Positions 17,959 to 26,474 of a stretch of DNA of 43,789 nt are shown piece by piece. The DNA lies in NCBI GenBank assembly GCA_017462985.1, contig JAFTQB010000021.1, forward strand, positions 1 through 43,789. Reading direction: 5' to 3'. Each line of letters begins with the position of its first letter. Within the stretch, counting starts at the first letter, position 1. The stretch is from Clostridia bacterium. GTDB lineage: Bacteria; Bacillota; Clostridia; Christensenellales; Borkfalkiaceae. Under the pieces are notes generated by a model that did not search any database, was not told where the DNA came from, and was given only the letters and a program-made list of their open reading frames with translations. The translations under genes and the position numbers were made by a program.

Positions 17959-19350
17959 ATGATTGAAAAAAACAAGCACAGTAATTTATTAGAGCAGGAC
18001 CAATACAAGTATTCGTTACAAGACGTGGCGAAGCCCAATTTGTACCGCGATATTTATTCTTACGACGAAGTTCCCAAGACGACCTTTAACCATAGAAAAG
18101 TGCCCCTTGATATGCCCGAAGAAATTTGGATCACCGATACCACCTTCCGCGACGGGCAACAATCGCGCGCGCCGTATACGGCGAAACAGATCGTGGATAT
18201 TTATAAGCTTTTGGCAAGACTCGGCGGGCCGAAAGGGATCATTCGTCAAAGCGAATTTTTCGTGTATACCAAAAAGGACCGTCAAGCATTGGAAGAATGT
18301 ATGGCTTTGGGGTATAAATTCCCTGAGATCACCACTTGGATCAGAGCAAAAAAAGAGGATTTTGCGCTTGTGCACGATATCGGGATCAAAGAAACGGGAA
18401 TTCTTGTAAGTTGTTCGGATTATCATATTTTTAAGAAGCTGAATATGACGAGAAAACAGGCGTTCGATCATTATTTGGGCGTGGTGAAAGACGCGTTTGC
18501 GGCGGGGATCAGCCCGCGCTGTCACCTTGAAGATTTGACGCGTGCGGATTTTTACGGCTTCGTCGTTCCGTTCGTCAACGAATTGATTGAGCTTTCGAAG
18601 CAAGCGGGCGTGTCCGTGCGTATCCGTATGTGCGATACGATGGGTTATGGCGTTCCGTTTACGGGTGCGGCGCTTCCTCGAAGCGTTCCCGGGATCGTTT
18701 ACGGGTTGCATCATTATTCGGACGTTACTTCGGATATGCTTGAATGGCACGGGCACAACGATTTTTACATGGGCGTTGCGAACGCCGTTTCCGCGTGGCT
18801 GTACGGCGCTTCGGGCGTGAACTGTTCGTTGTTGGGCATTGGGGAACGCACGGGCAACGTGCCTTTGGAAGCTATGGTGATGCAGTACGCTTCCATGCAG
18901 GGGACGCTTGACGGCATGGACACGACTGCGATCACGGAGATTGCGGAATATTTCAAAAAGGAACTCAAATACGATATTCCCCCGATGACTCCGTTCGTGG
19001 GCGACGCGTTCAATTTGACGCGCGCGGGAATCCACGCGGACGGGATGATGAAGGATGCGGAAATTTATAATATTTTCGATACGGAAAAAATTCTTGGCAG
19101 ACCTGCGGCGGTTTCCATTTCGAATACCTCGGGGCTTGCGGGCATTGCCTACTGGCTGAATATGCGCTACGGGCTAAAGGGCGAGCAAGCGCTCACCAAG
19201 CAGGATTGGCTGGTGCAGGAAATGAAAGCGCGCGTGGACGCGCTGTATACGGACGGCAGAACGACGGTGATGGGCGACGACGAACTGGAAACGCTTGTGA
19301 ACGAGCTCAAAGGCGACGCGCGTTGCACGGTGAACTGGTTTGATTTATAA
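17959..19350 (+). CDS. Re-type citrate synthase (HMGL-like family)
   Basis: DRE-TIM metallolyase-fold synthase of 463 aa. DTTFRDGQQSR (60-70), HGHND and GIGERTGNVPLEAMVM are the family's metal and acetyl-CoA site motifs. Database annotation often calls such proteins isopropylmalate or homocitrate synthase. Here a bona fide leuA is already present, and aconitase and isocitrate dehydrogenase follow at once, so the Re-citrate synthase known from Clostridium kluyveri is the better call: acetyl-CoA + oxaloacetate to citrate. I use the ATG at 17959, 8 nt after AGGAG, rather than the in-frame GTG at 17950. Homocitrate synthase remains an alternative. Confidence 0.78.
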   Translation: MIEKNKHSNLLEQDQYKYSLQDVAKPNLYRDIYSYDEVPKTTFNHRKVPLDMPEEIWITDTTFRDGQQSRAPYTAKQIVDIYKLLARLGGPKGIIRQSEFFVYTKKDRQALEECMALGYKFPEITTWIRAKKEDFALVHDIGIKETGILVSCSDYHIFKKLNMTRKQAFDHYLGVVKDAFAAGISPRCHLEDLTRADFYGFVVPFVNELIELSKQAGVSVRIRMCDTMGYGVPFTGAALPRSVPGIVYGLHHYSDVTSDMLEWHGHNDFYMGVANAVSAWLYGASGVNCSLLGIGERTGNVPLEAMVMQYASMQGTLDGMDTTAITEIAEYFKKELKYDIPPMTPFVGDAFNLTRAGIHADGMMKDAEIYNIFDTEKILGRPAAVSISNTSGLAGIAYWLNMRYGLKGEQALTKQDWLVQEMKARVDALYTDGRTTVMGDDELETLVNELKGDARCTVNWFDL

Positions 19351-19356
19351 GGAGCT

Positions 19357-21291
19357 ATGATGGGACTTACGATAGCGCAAAAAATCATAAAAAATCATCT
19401 CGTTTGCGGCGAGATGAAAACGGGGAACGAGATCGGCTTGAAGATCGATCAGACGCTCACGCAAGACGCCACGGGAACGATGGCGTATTTGCAATTTGAG
19501 GCGATGGGGATCGAGCGCGTGAAAACGGAGCTTTCCGTGGCGTATATAGATCACAACACCTTGCAGGCGGGTTTTGAAAACGCGGACGATCACCGTTATA
19601 TCCAAACGGTGACGAAAAAGCACGGCATCCGCTTTTCCCGTCCCGGGAACGGCATTTGCCACCAAGTGCATTTGGAGCGGTTCGCCGTGCCCGGAAAAAC
19701 CTTGATCGGGTCCGATTCGCACACGCCCACCGCGGGCGGGATCGGTATGCTGGCAATGGGTGCGGGCGGTTTGGACGTAGCCGTGGCGATGGGCGGCGGC
19801 ACCTATTATATCACGATGCCCCGAATGATCAAGATCAACCTTAAAGGCAGACTTTCTGCGTACGTAGGAGCAAAAGACGTCATTTTGGAAGTGCTGAGAA
19901 TGTTATCCGTGAAAGGCGGCGTGGGGGCGATCGTGGAATACGGCGGCGATGGCGTGAAAACGCTTTCCGTGCCGCAACGAGCCACCATTACCAACATGGG
20001 CGCGGAGCTTGGCGCGACCACTTCTATTTTTCCCGCCGACGAAACGACGAAAGAATTTTTGATCGCACAGGGCAGAGGCGAGGCGTTTACCCCGCTTTGT
20101 TCGGACGAGGACGCCGTTTACGACGAGGAATATACCGTTAATCTTTCGGCGTTGAAGCCGTTGGCGGCTTGTCCGCACAGCCCCGATAACGTCAAGCCTG
20201 TCAGCGAGCTTGCGGGCAAAAAGATCAATCAGGTATGTATCGGGTCTTGTACCAATTCGTCCATGCTCGATATGCTTACGGTGGCGGCGATGCTCAAAGG
20301 CAAGACGGTGCACCCCGACGTATCTCTTTCCATTTCCCCCGGCTCGAAGCAGGTGTATACGATGCTTGCGCGCTGCGGCGCGCTTGCCGATCTGATCGCG
20401 GCGGGCGCGAGAATTTTGGAATGTGCGTGCGGGCCTTGTATCGGCATGGGTTTTTCGCCCAATTCCGCAGGCGTGAGTTTGAGGACGTTTAACAGAAATT
20501 TTTTGGCGCGCAGCGGAACGGCGGACGCGCAGGTATACCTCGTTTCCCCCGAAACGGCGGCGGCGAGCGCGATTGCGGGAGTATTTACCGACCCGACGGG
20601 CTTGGGCGAGGGCGTTTGCGTGGAAATGCCCGCGAAATTCGAAGTGGACGATAATTTAATCGAATTGCCCGCAAGCGTGGAAGAAGCGGCGGGCGTTACG
20701 GTGGAAAGAGGACCGAATATCAAGCCGATCCCCGTGGGAAAAGCGCCCGACGAGGATCTGCGTTCTACCTTCATTTTGAAAGTGGGCGACGATATCACCA
20801 CCGATCATATTATGCCTGCGGGTACGAAGGTGCTTCCCTACCGTTCGAACGTTCCCAAGCTTTCGGAATTTTGCTTTACGGTATGCGATCCTACTTTCCC
20901 TCAGCACGCAAAAGCGGCGGGCGGCGGCGTGATCCTCGGCGGCGCAAATTACGGGCAGGGATCTTCCCGTGAGCACGCGGCGTTGGTGCCGCTGTATTTA
21001 GGGATCAAAGCGGTGGTGGCAAAGAGCTTTGCGCGTATCCACGTGGCGAACCTTATCAACTTCGGGATCGTGCCGTTGACGCTTGCAAATCCCGACGATT
21101 ACGAGAAATTTTCGCAAGGCGACGAGATCGAAGTGATCGGCTTTAAAGAAGCGGTGAAAAATAAGGACGAGGCGATGGTCGTTTGCAAGGCGACGGGCGC
21201 GAGAGCGAAAGTGAGATTGAATTTTTCCGCTCGACAGAGAGAAATTTTGCTTGCGGGCGGTACGCTGAATTATACGAAACAAAACGGTTGA
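19357..21291 (+). CDS. Aconitate hydratase, short Aquifex-type
   Basis: A 644-aa aconitase-family protein with the LeuC-like catalytic part and LeuD-like swivel part fused: domain 1-3 to about residue 400 (DSHTPTAGGIG; cluster cysteines in GSCTNSS and ACGPCIGMG), then the swivel domain (NYGQGSSREHAALVPL). This is the compact bacterial type, shorter than the roughly 890-aa AcnA. It interconverts citrate and isocitrate between the flanking synthase and dehydrogenase. Begins 6 nt after the synthase stop; ATGs at 19357 and 19360 are both possible. Confidence 0.92.
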   Translation: MMGLTIAQKIIKNHLVCGEMKTGNEIGLKIDQTLTQDATGTMAYLQFEAMGIERVKTELSVAYIDHNTLQAGFENADDHRYIQTVTKKHGIRFSRPGNGICHQVHLERFAVPGKTLIGSDSHTPTAGGIGMLAMGAGGLDVAVAMGGGTYYITMPRMIKINLKGRLSAYVGAKDVILEVLRMLSVKGGVGAIVEYGGDGVKTLSVPQRATITNMGAELGATTSIFPADETTKEFLIAQGRGEAFTPLCSDEDAVYDEEYTVNLSALKPLAACPHSPDNVKPVSELAGKKINQVCIGSCTNSSMLDMLTVAAMLKGKTVHPDVSLSISPGSKQVYTMLARCGALADLIAAGARILECACGPCIGMGFSPNSAGVSLRTFNRNFLARSGTADAQVYLVSPETAAASAIAGVFTDPTGLGEGVCVEMPAKFEVDDNLIELPASVEEAAGVTVERGPNIKPIPVGKAPDEDLRSTFILKVGDDITTDHIMPAGTKVLPYRSNVPKLSEFCFTVCDPTFPQHAKAAGGGVILGGANYGQGSSREHAALVPLYLGIKAVVAKSFARIHVANLINFGIVPLTLANPDDYEKFSQGDEIEVIGFKEAVKNKDEAMVVCKATGARAKVRLNFSARQREILLAGGTLNYTKQNG

Positions 21292-21306
21292 AAGGAAGAG
21301 AGAATT

Positions 21307-22479
21307 ATGGAAAATTACGAACAACAGTTACAGGCGGCTTGCGAAAAGTTTCGCAAGGTGTTGGAAGGACAGCTCAAACGCGTAGAGGATATGAAGTCGC
21401 AAGGGGATTTCGTCGATTACGGCGCGTTGGAGCGTATTAAGATCGGCGTTTGCGGCGGCGACGGGATTGGCCCGACGATCACCGCACAGGCGCGTCGCGT
21501 ACTTGAATTTATCCTTGCGGACTTAAAAGAGCAGGGCAGGGTTGAGTTTATTGATATCGACGGATTGACGATCGAAAACCGTATCGCGCACAATCAGGCG
21601 ATTCCCGACGACGTGATGCAACAGCTTAAAAGCTGCCATATCATCTTAAAAGGACCGACGACGACCCCGCAAAAGGGGAGCGGAATGCCGAACATCGAAT
21701 CCGCGAACGTGGCGATGAGAAAGGCGCTCGATCTGTTTGCGAATATCCGACCCGTAAAAGTGCCCGAAGAGGGCATCAACTGGACGATCTTCCGCGAAAA
21801 TACCGAGGGGGGCTACGCCGTAGGTTCGTCGGGTTTTAACGTAACGGAAGATTTGGCGGTGGATTTTACGATCACGACAAAGCAAGGCTCCGACCGTATC
21901 GCAAAGCTCGCGTACGATTACGCGCGCAAGAACGGGCTTGGGCGGGTATCGCTCGTAACGAAAGCGAACGTTATCAAGACGACGGACGGGAATTTCTTGG
22001 AAGATTGCCACAAGGTGGCTGTGAATTATCCCGAGATCGTTACCGACGAATGGTATGCGGATATTATGACGGCTAAGCTGGTGGATAAAAAGCGCCGCCG
22101 CGATTTTAAGGTGCTGTTGCGTCCCAATCTTTACGGGGATATTATTTCCGACGAAGCGGCGGAATTCCAAGGCGGCGTCGGCACGGCGGGGTGCGCGAAT
22201 ATCGGCAAAAAATACGCGATGTTCGAAGCCATTCACGGCTCTGCGCCGCGTATGGTGCAAGAGGGTAGAGCGAAATACGCCGACCCTTGTTCGATGCTTC
22301 GCGCGTGCGTGATGCTCTTATCGCATATCGGCTTGCAGGATCGGGCGGATAAGCTGGAACGGGCGTTGGATATTTGTTCGTTTGAAGAAAAGAAATACGT
22401 GATCACGGGCAGAGATACGGGCGCGACCTGCGACGAGTTCGGCGATTACGTGATGGAAACGCTTACGAAGATAAAATAA
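21307..22479 (+). CDS. Isocitrate dehydrogenase, IDH/IPMDH family
   Basis: Beta-decarboxylating dehydrogenase of 390 aa with a 35-residue charged N-terminal extension before the Rossmann-like start (IGVCGGDGIGPTI). FRENTEGGYAVG is the isocitrate-type substrate loop; NLYGDIISDEAAEFQGGVG the metal-binding signature; FEAIHGSAPRMVQEGRAKYADP the cofactor loop. Context makes isocitrate to 2-oxoglutarate the likely reaction, giving the carbon skeleton of glutamate. NAD or NADP preference cannot be settled by eye. It is a paralog of leuB at 13732. Confidence 0.88.
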   Translation: MENYEQQLQAACEKFRKVLEGQLKRVEDMKSQGDFVDYGALERIKIGVCGGDGIGPTITAQARRVLEFILADLKEQGRVEFIDIDGLTIENRIAHNQAIPDDVMQQLKSCHIILKGPTTTPQKGSGMPNIESANVAMRKALDLFANIRPVKVPEEGINWTIFRENTEGGYAVGSSGFNVTEDLAVDFTITTKQGSDRIAKLAYDYARKNGLGRVSLVTKANVIKTTDGNFLEDCHKVAVNYPEIVTDEWYADIMTAKLVDKKRRRDFKVLLRPNLYGDIISDEAAEFQGGVGTAGCANIGKKYAMFEAIHGSAPRMVQEGRAKYADPCSMLRACVMLLSHIGLQDRADKLERALDICSFEEKKYVITGRDTGATCDEFGDYVMETLTKIK

Positions 22480-22531
22480 TAAAGGGCTTTTTTGTGGGCG
22501 TGAATTCATATACTATACGGGAGTGAGAATT

Positions 22532-23455
22532 ATGGCTATCTATTCTTCGGTGATAGAATTGATCGGAAAAACGCCGCTCGTCAGGCTTGCGGGCTTGGAG
22601 AGTATGTGCGGGCTTTCCGCGCGCCTTTACGGGAAGATAGAATATCTCAATCCCGCAGGTTCAGTGAAAGACCGCGCCGCGCTGTACATGATCGAACAGG
22701 CGGAGCGCGAGGGGAAGCTGAAAGCGGGCGCGACCGTGATCGAGCCGACCTCGGGAAATACGGGGATCGGACTAGCGATGGTTTGCGCGCTGAAAAATTA
22801 CCGTTTTATCGCCGTGATGCCCGAAACGATGAGTGTGGAAAGAAGAAAACTCATCGCCGCTTACGGCGCGGAAATCGTGCTTACGGACGGCAAGAAAGGC
22901 ATGACGGGCGCGGTGGAAAAAGCCGAGGAGCTTTGTAAGCAATACGGCGGGTTTATTCCCAATCAGTTTTCGTCCGAAGCGAACGCGCTGGCGCATTACC
23001 AAACGACAGCGCCCGAAATTTTCGAGGATTTACCGAGCGTGGACTGCGTCGTTTGCGGCGTGGGAAGCGGCGGAACGGTAACGGGGATCGGACGGTATTT
23101 CAAAGAAAAACTGCCGTCCGTGGAGATCGTCGCCGTAGAACCGAGCGCGTCCCCCGTGCTTTCGGGCGGGGAAAAGGGCGCGCATAAGATTGAGGGGATC
23201 GGCGCGGGATTTGTTCCTCAAACGCTTGATACGGACGCGTATACGAAAGTGATGACCGTGCCCGATCATATCGCGCTGACGTTCGCGCAAACGGCTGCGA
23301 AAAGCGACGGGGCGTTCGTGGGGATTTCTTCGGGAGCGGCTATCGCCGCGGCGGTGAAGTTGGCGAAGGAGCCGCGTTACGAGAATAAAAATATCGTTGT
23401 GGTTTTGCCCGACGGCGGGGGTAGGTATTTATCTACCGAGCTTGTAAGAAATTAA
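22532..23455 (+). CDS. cysK: Cysteine synthase (O-acetylserine sulfhydrylase)
   Basis: PLP enzyme replacing the acetate of O-acetylserine with sulfide. NPAGSVKDRAALYMIEQA holds the PLP lysine; PTSGNTGIGLAMV and GVGSGGTVTGIG the substrate and phosphate loops; ISSGAAIAAA lies near the C-terminus. The ATG at 22532, 8 nt after GGAG, gives 307 aa and is preferred to the in-frame GTG at 22523. It precedes the serine acetyltransferase gene, so both steps from serine to cysteine are together. Confidence 0.94.
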   Translation: MAIYSSVIELIGKTPLVRLAGLESMCGLSARLYGKIEYLNPAGSVKDRAALYMIEQAEREGKLKAGATVIEPTSGNTGIGLAMVCALKNYRFIAVMPETMSVERRKLIAAYGAEIVLTDGKKGMTGAVEKAEELCKQYGGFIPNQFSSEANALAHYQTTAPEIFEDLPSVDCVVCGVGSGGTVTGIGRYFKEKLPSVEIVAVEPSASPVLSGGEKGAHKIEGIGAGFVPQTLDTDAYTKVMTVPDHIALTFAQTAAKSDGAFVGISSGAAIAAAVKLAKEPRYENKNIVVVLPDGGGRYLSTELVRN

Positions 23456-23471
23456 AAAGGAGCGATTTTAA

Positions 23472-24329
23472 GTGAAAGAAATTGCCGAAAAAATGATGAA
23501 GTCGTACGAAAAGAACCAAACGGCGGGCGTGGAACGGGGGCTGATTTTGCCCGATCGCGAAGAGGTGATCTCGGCGTTGAAGGATTTGCGAAAGCTGATG
23601 TTTCCCGCGTTTTTTGCAGCGGAGGAAGCGAGGGGGGATCTGTTGCATTTTGCGGAGTCTACCCTTAATACCGTCTATTATAAAATGAAAAAACAGATCG
23701 AACGCGCGTATCTTTTTGATGGCAAAAGTGCGGAGAGCGCGGAAATGACGATAAAAAGGTTTATAGAGGCGCTTCCGTGCGTTCGAGATACTCTTTTTAC
23801 CGATCTGCAAGCGACTTATGAAGGCGACCCTGCGGCGAAGAGCAAAGAGGAGATCGTGTTTTCCTATCCGGGATTTTACGCCATTTTCGTTTATCGTATA
23901 GCGCATATCCTCTATTTAGAGGGCGTGCCGTTCATTCCGCGTATGATGACGGAATACGCGCACGGCAAGACGGGCATCGATATCCATCCCGGCGCGGTGA
24001 TCGGGGATTATTTCTTTATCGATCACGGCACGGGTGTCGTGATCGGGGAAACGACGGTGATCGGAAACCGCGTGAAAATTTACCAAATGGTTACGCTCGG
24101 CGCGCTTTCGCCCAGAAAAGGGCAAAGCCTGGCGGGCGTGAAACGCCACCCCACCGTGGAGGACGACGTAACCGTATATTCGGGTGCGTCCATTTTGGGC
24201 GGCGAAACGGTGATCGGCAAAGGTGCGATGATCGGCGGCAACTGTTTTTTGACGCAAAGCGTGGGCGCAGGCGTGCGCGTGAGTGCGAAACCGCCTGAAC
24301 TGACCATCAAAGAGGGTAAAAAGGAGTAG
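23472..24329 (+). CDS. cysE: Serine O-acetyltransferase, EpsC type
   Basis: Left-handed beta-helix acyltransferase making O-acetylserine from serine and acetyl-CoA. At 285 aa it has the longer N-terminal helical domain of the EpsC-type enzymes. Hexapeptide repeats run from about residue 168 (DIHPGAVIGDYFFIDHGTGVVIGE) to 270, with the catalytic His in IDHGTG. The start is GTG at 23472, 9 nt after AAGGAG. The C-terminus ends in a short charged tail, unlike the CysK-binding Ile tail of E. coli CysE. Confidence 0.92.
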   Translation: MKEIAEKMMKSYEKNQTAGVERGLILPDREEVISALKDLRKLMFPAFFAAEEARGDLLHFAESTLNTVYYKMKKQIERAYLFDGKSAESAEMTIKRFIEALPCVRDTLFTDLQATYEGDPAAKSKEEIVFSYPGFYAIFVYRIAHILYLEGVPFIPRMMTEYAHGKTGIDIHPGAVIGDYFFIDHGTGVVIGETTVIGNRVKIYQMVTLGALSPRKGQSLAGVKRHPTVEDDVTVYSGASILGGETVIGKGAMIGGNCFLTQSVGAGVRVSAKPPELTIKEGKKE

Positions 24330-24332
24330 ACG

Positions 24333-25340
24333 ATGAGTAAGGTCGTTGTGCCGAAAGGCTACCGCGCGGCTCTGGGATTATACGATACGCAAACGGCGAT
24401 CGGGATCTTAAAACGGACGTTTGAAGAGAAGCTCTGCCTCGCGCTCAATTTAAAGAGGGTTTCCGCGCCGTTGTTCGTTGATCCAACGACGGGTTTAAAC
24501 GACGATTTGAGCGGCGTAGAACGCGCGGTGCGGTTTGATATTAAGGAAACGGGAAAGGACGCCGTTGTGGTGCATTCTTTGGCGAAATGGAAGCGTATGG
24601 CGCTTGCCGTGTACGGTTTTTCGGCGGGCGAGGGGCTGTATACGGATATGAACGCCATTCGCCGCGATGAGGAAATGGATAATCTTCACTCGGTGTATAC
24701 CGATCAATGGGATTGGGAGAAGATCATCACGGCGGAAACGCGCAACGAGGAATATTTACGCGTGGTGGTGCGCGCGATCGTGGGCGCGATTTGCGATACG
24801 CTCGACGTATTAAAATGCCGCTATCCGCAGCTTCCCGTTACGCTTTGCAGGGAAGTTACGTTTATTTCCGCGCAGGAATTAGAGGATAGATACCCTCGTC
24901 TTTCGGCGAAAGAGCGCGAACAGCGCATCACGAAAGAAAAGGGAACGGTTTTCATTGAGGGCATCGGGGATAAACTGAAAAGTGGCGTTCCGCACGACTT
25001 GCGCGCGCCCGACTACGACGATTGGTCGCTGAACGGCGATATTTTATTTTGGCACGAACCGCTTGGGGTAGCGCTGGAAATTTCTTCGATGGGAATACGC
25101 GTGAACGAACAGTCGATGGAAGAACAGCTTGAAAAAGCAGGGGCGACGGAACGCAAACAATTGCCTTTCCACAAAGCGCTTTTAAACGGAGAACTGCCGT
25201 TGACGATGGGCGGCGGAATCGGACAATCTCGGCTTTCGATGTTGCTTTTGGGCAAGGCGCATATCGGTGAAGTGCAGGTGTCGCTTTGGGATGAGGAAAC
25301 GCGGCGCGTTTGTGCGGAAAACGGCGTAGTGCTGTTGTGA
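24333..25340 (+). CDS. asnA: Aspartate-ammonia ligase
   Basis: Ammonia-dependent asparagine synthetase, 335 aa, class II aminoacyl-tRNA synthetase-like fold. The family start (KGYRAALGLYDTQTAIGILKRTFE), RVSAPLFVDPTTGLNDDLSGVERAVRFD, HSLAKWKRMAL, the motif TDQWDWEK and the closing TMGGGIGQSRLSMLLLGKAHIGEVQVS are all present. It starts 3 nt after cysE and is the last gene before the second XRE module. Confidence 0.95.
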   Translation: MSKVVVPKGYRAALGLYDTQTAIGILKRTFEEKLCLALNLKRVSAPLFVDPTTGLNDDLSGVERAVRFDIKETGKDAVVVHSLAKWKRMALAVYGFSAGEGLYTDMNAIRRDEEMDNLHSVYTDQWDWEKIITAETRNEEYLRVVVRAIVGAICDTLDVLKCRYPQLPVTLCREVTFISAQELEDRYPRLSAKEREQRITKEKGTVFIEGIGDKLKSGVPHDLRAPDYDDWSLNGDILFWHEPLGVALEISSMGIRVNEQSMEEQLEKAGATERKQLPFHKALLNGELPLTMGGGIGQSRLSMLLLGKAHIGEVQVSLWDEETRRVCAENGVVLL

Positions 25341-25350
25341 GGGAAGAGAA

Positions 25351-25401
25351 ATTGCCGCCTCGCAATGACGGTATGGTGGGGCTACGCTGCCTCGCAATGA
25401 C
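25351..25401. repeat. Truncated interspersed repeat units
   Basis: Two partial copies, in reverse orientation, of the TGTCATTGCGAG...GGCAATCTC repeat: each ends in CTCGCAATGAC. They lie between asnA and module copy 2. No clear terminator is seen after asnA. Confidence 0.7.
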
Positions 25402-25418
25402 AACTAAGCAATGAAAAA

Positions 25419-25451
25419 TACGGGACGAACGGGAGATCCGCTCGTTCCGTA
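25419..25451 (-). terminator. Terminator hairpin of the 73-aa gene, module copy 2
   Basis: Near-exact copy of the hairpin at 20-52, with a five-T run on the minus strand. It marks the left edge of the duplicated module; similarity starts near 25402. Confidence 0.6.
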
Positions 25452-25468
25452 TGCGTTTTAAGCGACCG

Positions 25469-25690
25469 TTATTCGTCGACCGTTTGTTCTACGATCACAA
25501 AGGTGTCGGTGATATCCCCTTGTACCGTTGGGGCGATCTGCTTGTTTGCGTAGTCTAAAAGTGCATAAAATAATGCTTGAAATTTTTCATCGTGCCATAA
25601 CAATCTCGTCGAACGGAACATCTCTAAAAAATGGCTCGCAAGATACCATTCCAATGCTTTTCGCGTTTGAATTTTCTTTTCCTTTTTCAT
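25469..25690 (-). CDS. Small hypothetical protein, module copy 2 (73 aa)
   Basis: Paralog of the protein at 70-291: same length, 65 of 73 residues identical, changes scattered through the middle (S12A, V18A, Y20H, L24M, G29R, T39A, C42Y, E50K). The last 22 residues are identical. Function unknown; no signal peptide or membrane segment. It has a perfect consensus promoter with an operator occupying the whole spacer, so it should be expressed strongly when the divergent repressor is absent. Retention of both copies with near-identical sequence suggests the protein is under selection. Confidence 0.72.
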   Translation of the reverse strand: MKKEKKIQTRKALEWYLASHFLEMFRSTRLLWHDEKFQALFYALLDYANKQIAPTVQGDITDTFVIVEQTVDE

Positions 25691-25715
25691 TTGACTTACC
25701 TTCCTTTTAATTGAT

Positions 25716-25787
25716 TGACCTGTTGGGTCATTTGCATTATATGACCTAAAAGGTCAAATGTCAACTATTTTTTGACCTATTAGGTAA
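25716..25787. promoter_or_regulatory. Three operators and divergent promoters, module copy 2
   Basis: Three inverted repeats with half-site TGACC/GGTCA: 25716-25730 (TGACC, 5 nt, GGTCA), 25742-25756 (TGACCTAAAAGGTCA, a 6-bp inverted repeat around 3 nt) and 25773-25787 (one imperfect half). On the minus strand, TTGACA (25764-25759) and TATAAT (25741-25736) are 17 bp apart, and the middle operator fills 15 of those 17 bp. TAAAAT at 25785-25790 is a plausible -10 for the repressor. Layout matches copy 1, but the half-site sequence is different. Confidence 0.8.
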
Positions 25788-25810
25788 AATAATTTTAGAG
25801 AGGTGCAAAA

Positions 25811-26020
25811 ATGATTACTTTAATGCAAATTCAAGCGAAACTGGCAGAAGCGATACAACAAAGCGGAATGACGCAAACCGAAATTGCGAAACGATTGAAT
25901 ATTAAACCCACGCAAATTTGCAGTTATATGCACGGTAGAAAAATGCCTGCGCTTGATACGTTTGCCAATCTTTGCGCCGTTTTGGATATTGATGCGAACG
26001 ATATCCTTTGTATTCGATAA
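25811..26020 (+). CDS. XRE/Cro-family repressor, module copy 2 (69 aa)
   Basis: Single helix-turn-helix domain, same length and start as the copy at 421-630. The first 19 residues and the tail from residue 44 on are almost unchanged between copies, while residues 20-43 keep only 8 of 24 positions: the turn reads QTEIAKRLNI and the recognition region PTQICSYMH. This fits the changed operators at 25716-25787. A strong ribosome binding site (GAGAGGTG) precedes the ATG. It likely represses the divergent 73-aa gene and itself. Confidence 0.9.
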   Translation: MITLMQIQAKLAEAIQQSGMTQTEIAKRLNIKPTQICSYMHGRKMPALDTFANLCAVLDIDANDILCIR

Positions 26021-26048
26021 AAATGCTAAATTTTTTGCGCTCAAATGC

Positions 26049-26077
26049 TTGACATTGCGCAAAAACTGTGTTATGAT
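26049..26077 (+). promoter_or_regulatory. Promoter of the tryptophan T-box/trpB2 unit
   Basis: TTGACA (26049-26054), 17-bp spacer, TATGAT (26072-26077). The -35 box lies in the loop of a perfect 9-bp inverted repeat (TTTTTGCGC at 26032-26040, GCGCAAAAA at 26057-26065), a layout like that at 949-984 though without a terminal T run. Confidence 0.8.
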
Positions 26078-26102
26078 AGAAAAAATTAAATGAAACCGAT
26101 GA

Positions 26103-26370
26103 TTAAGAGTAGTATTTTCGAAAGGCGTTGCTTTCAGAGAGTCGCGGGCGGTGGGATCGCGATAGAACGGTCGGAAAGAATGGACTTATGAGGGCGATCG
26201 AACGCGCGAGAGGACTTGCGTCAGTAGCAATCGACGGGGACTGCGCCCGTAAAAGGGCAGTGCGTATGATGGTACGTAAAGAGGACCGAAAACAGGTCAA
26301 TTTGGGTGGCACCGCGGTATTGGTATATCGTCCCGAAACACGGAAGGATTCCGTGCTTCGGGATTTTTTT
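26103..26370 (+). ncRNA. T-box leader, tryptophan-specific
   Basis: Stem I starts with TTTCAGAGAGTCG and carries the specifier in GAATGGACT, i.e. TGG (Trp). The T-box GGGTGGCACCGCGG is at about 26303-26316. The terminator is TCCCGAA-x-CACGGAA pairing with TTCCGTG-x-TTCGGGA, followed by seven T (26331-26370). It should let trpB2 be transcribed when uncharged tRNA-Trp accumulates. Confidence 0.94.
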
Positions 26371-26393
26371 ATTGCAAAAAGGAGCATATAATA

Positions 26394-26429
26394 ATGAATA
26401 GAAAACGGGAATTTCGATGGCGGGCTTGA
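26394..26429 (+). CDS. Possible 11-codon leader ORF
   Basis: After the T-box terminator, AAAGGAG and an ATG at normal spacing open an 11-residue frame, MNRKREFRWRA, with one Trp codon (TGG) near its end, 45 nt before trpB2. It could be a regulatory leader peptide, a remnant of a lost gene, or chance. A single Trp codon is weak evidence for attenuation. Confidence 0.25.
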   Translation: MNRKREFRWRA

Positions 26430-26474
26430 AGAAAACGAAAAACGCTGAAAAAATAAGAATAGGAGAAAAAAATT

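Noticed and set aside
17959-19350. A second leuA or citramalate synthase
   Set aside because: A full leuA exists at 4549, this protein lacks the leucine-binding regulatory domain, and aconitase and IDH follow directly.
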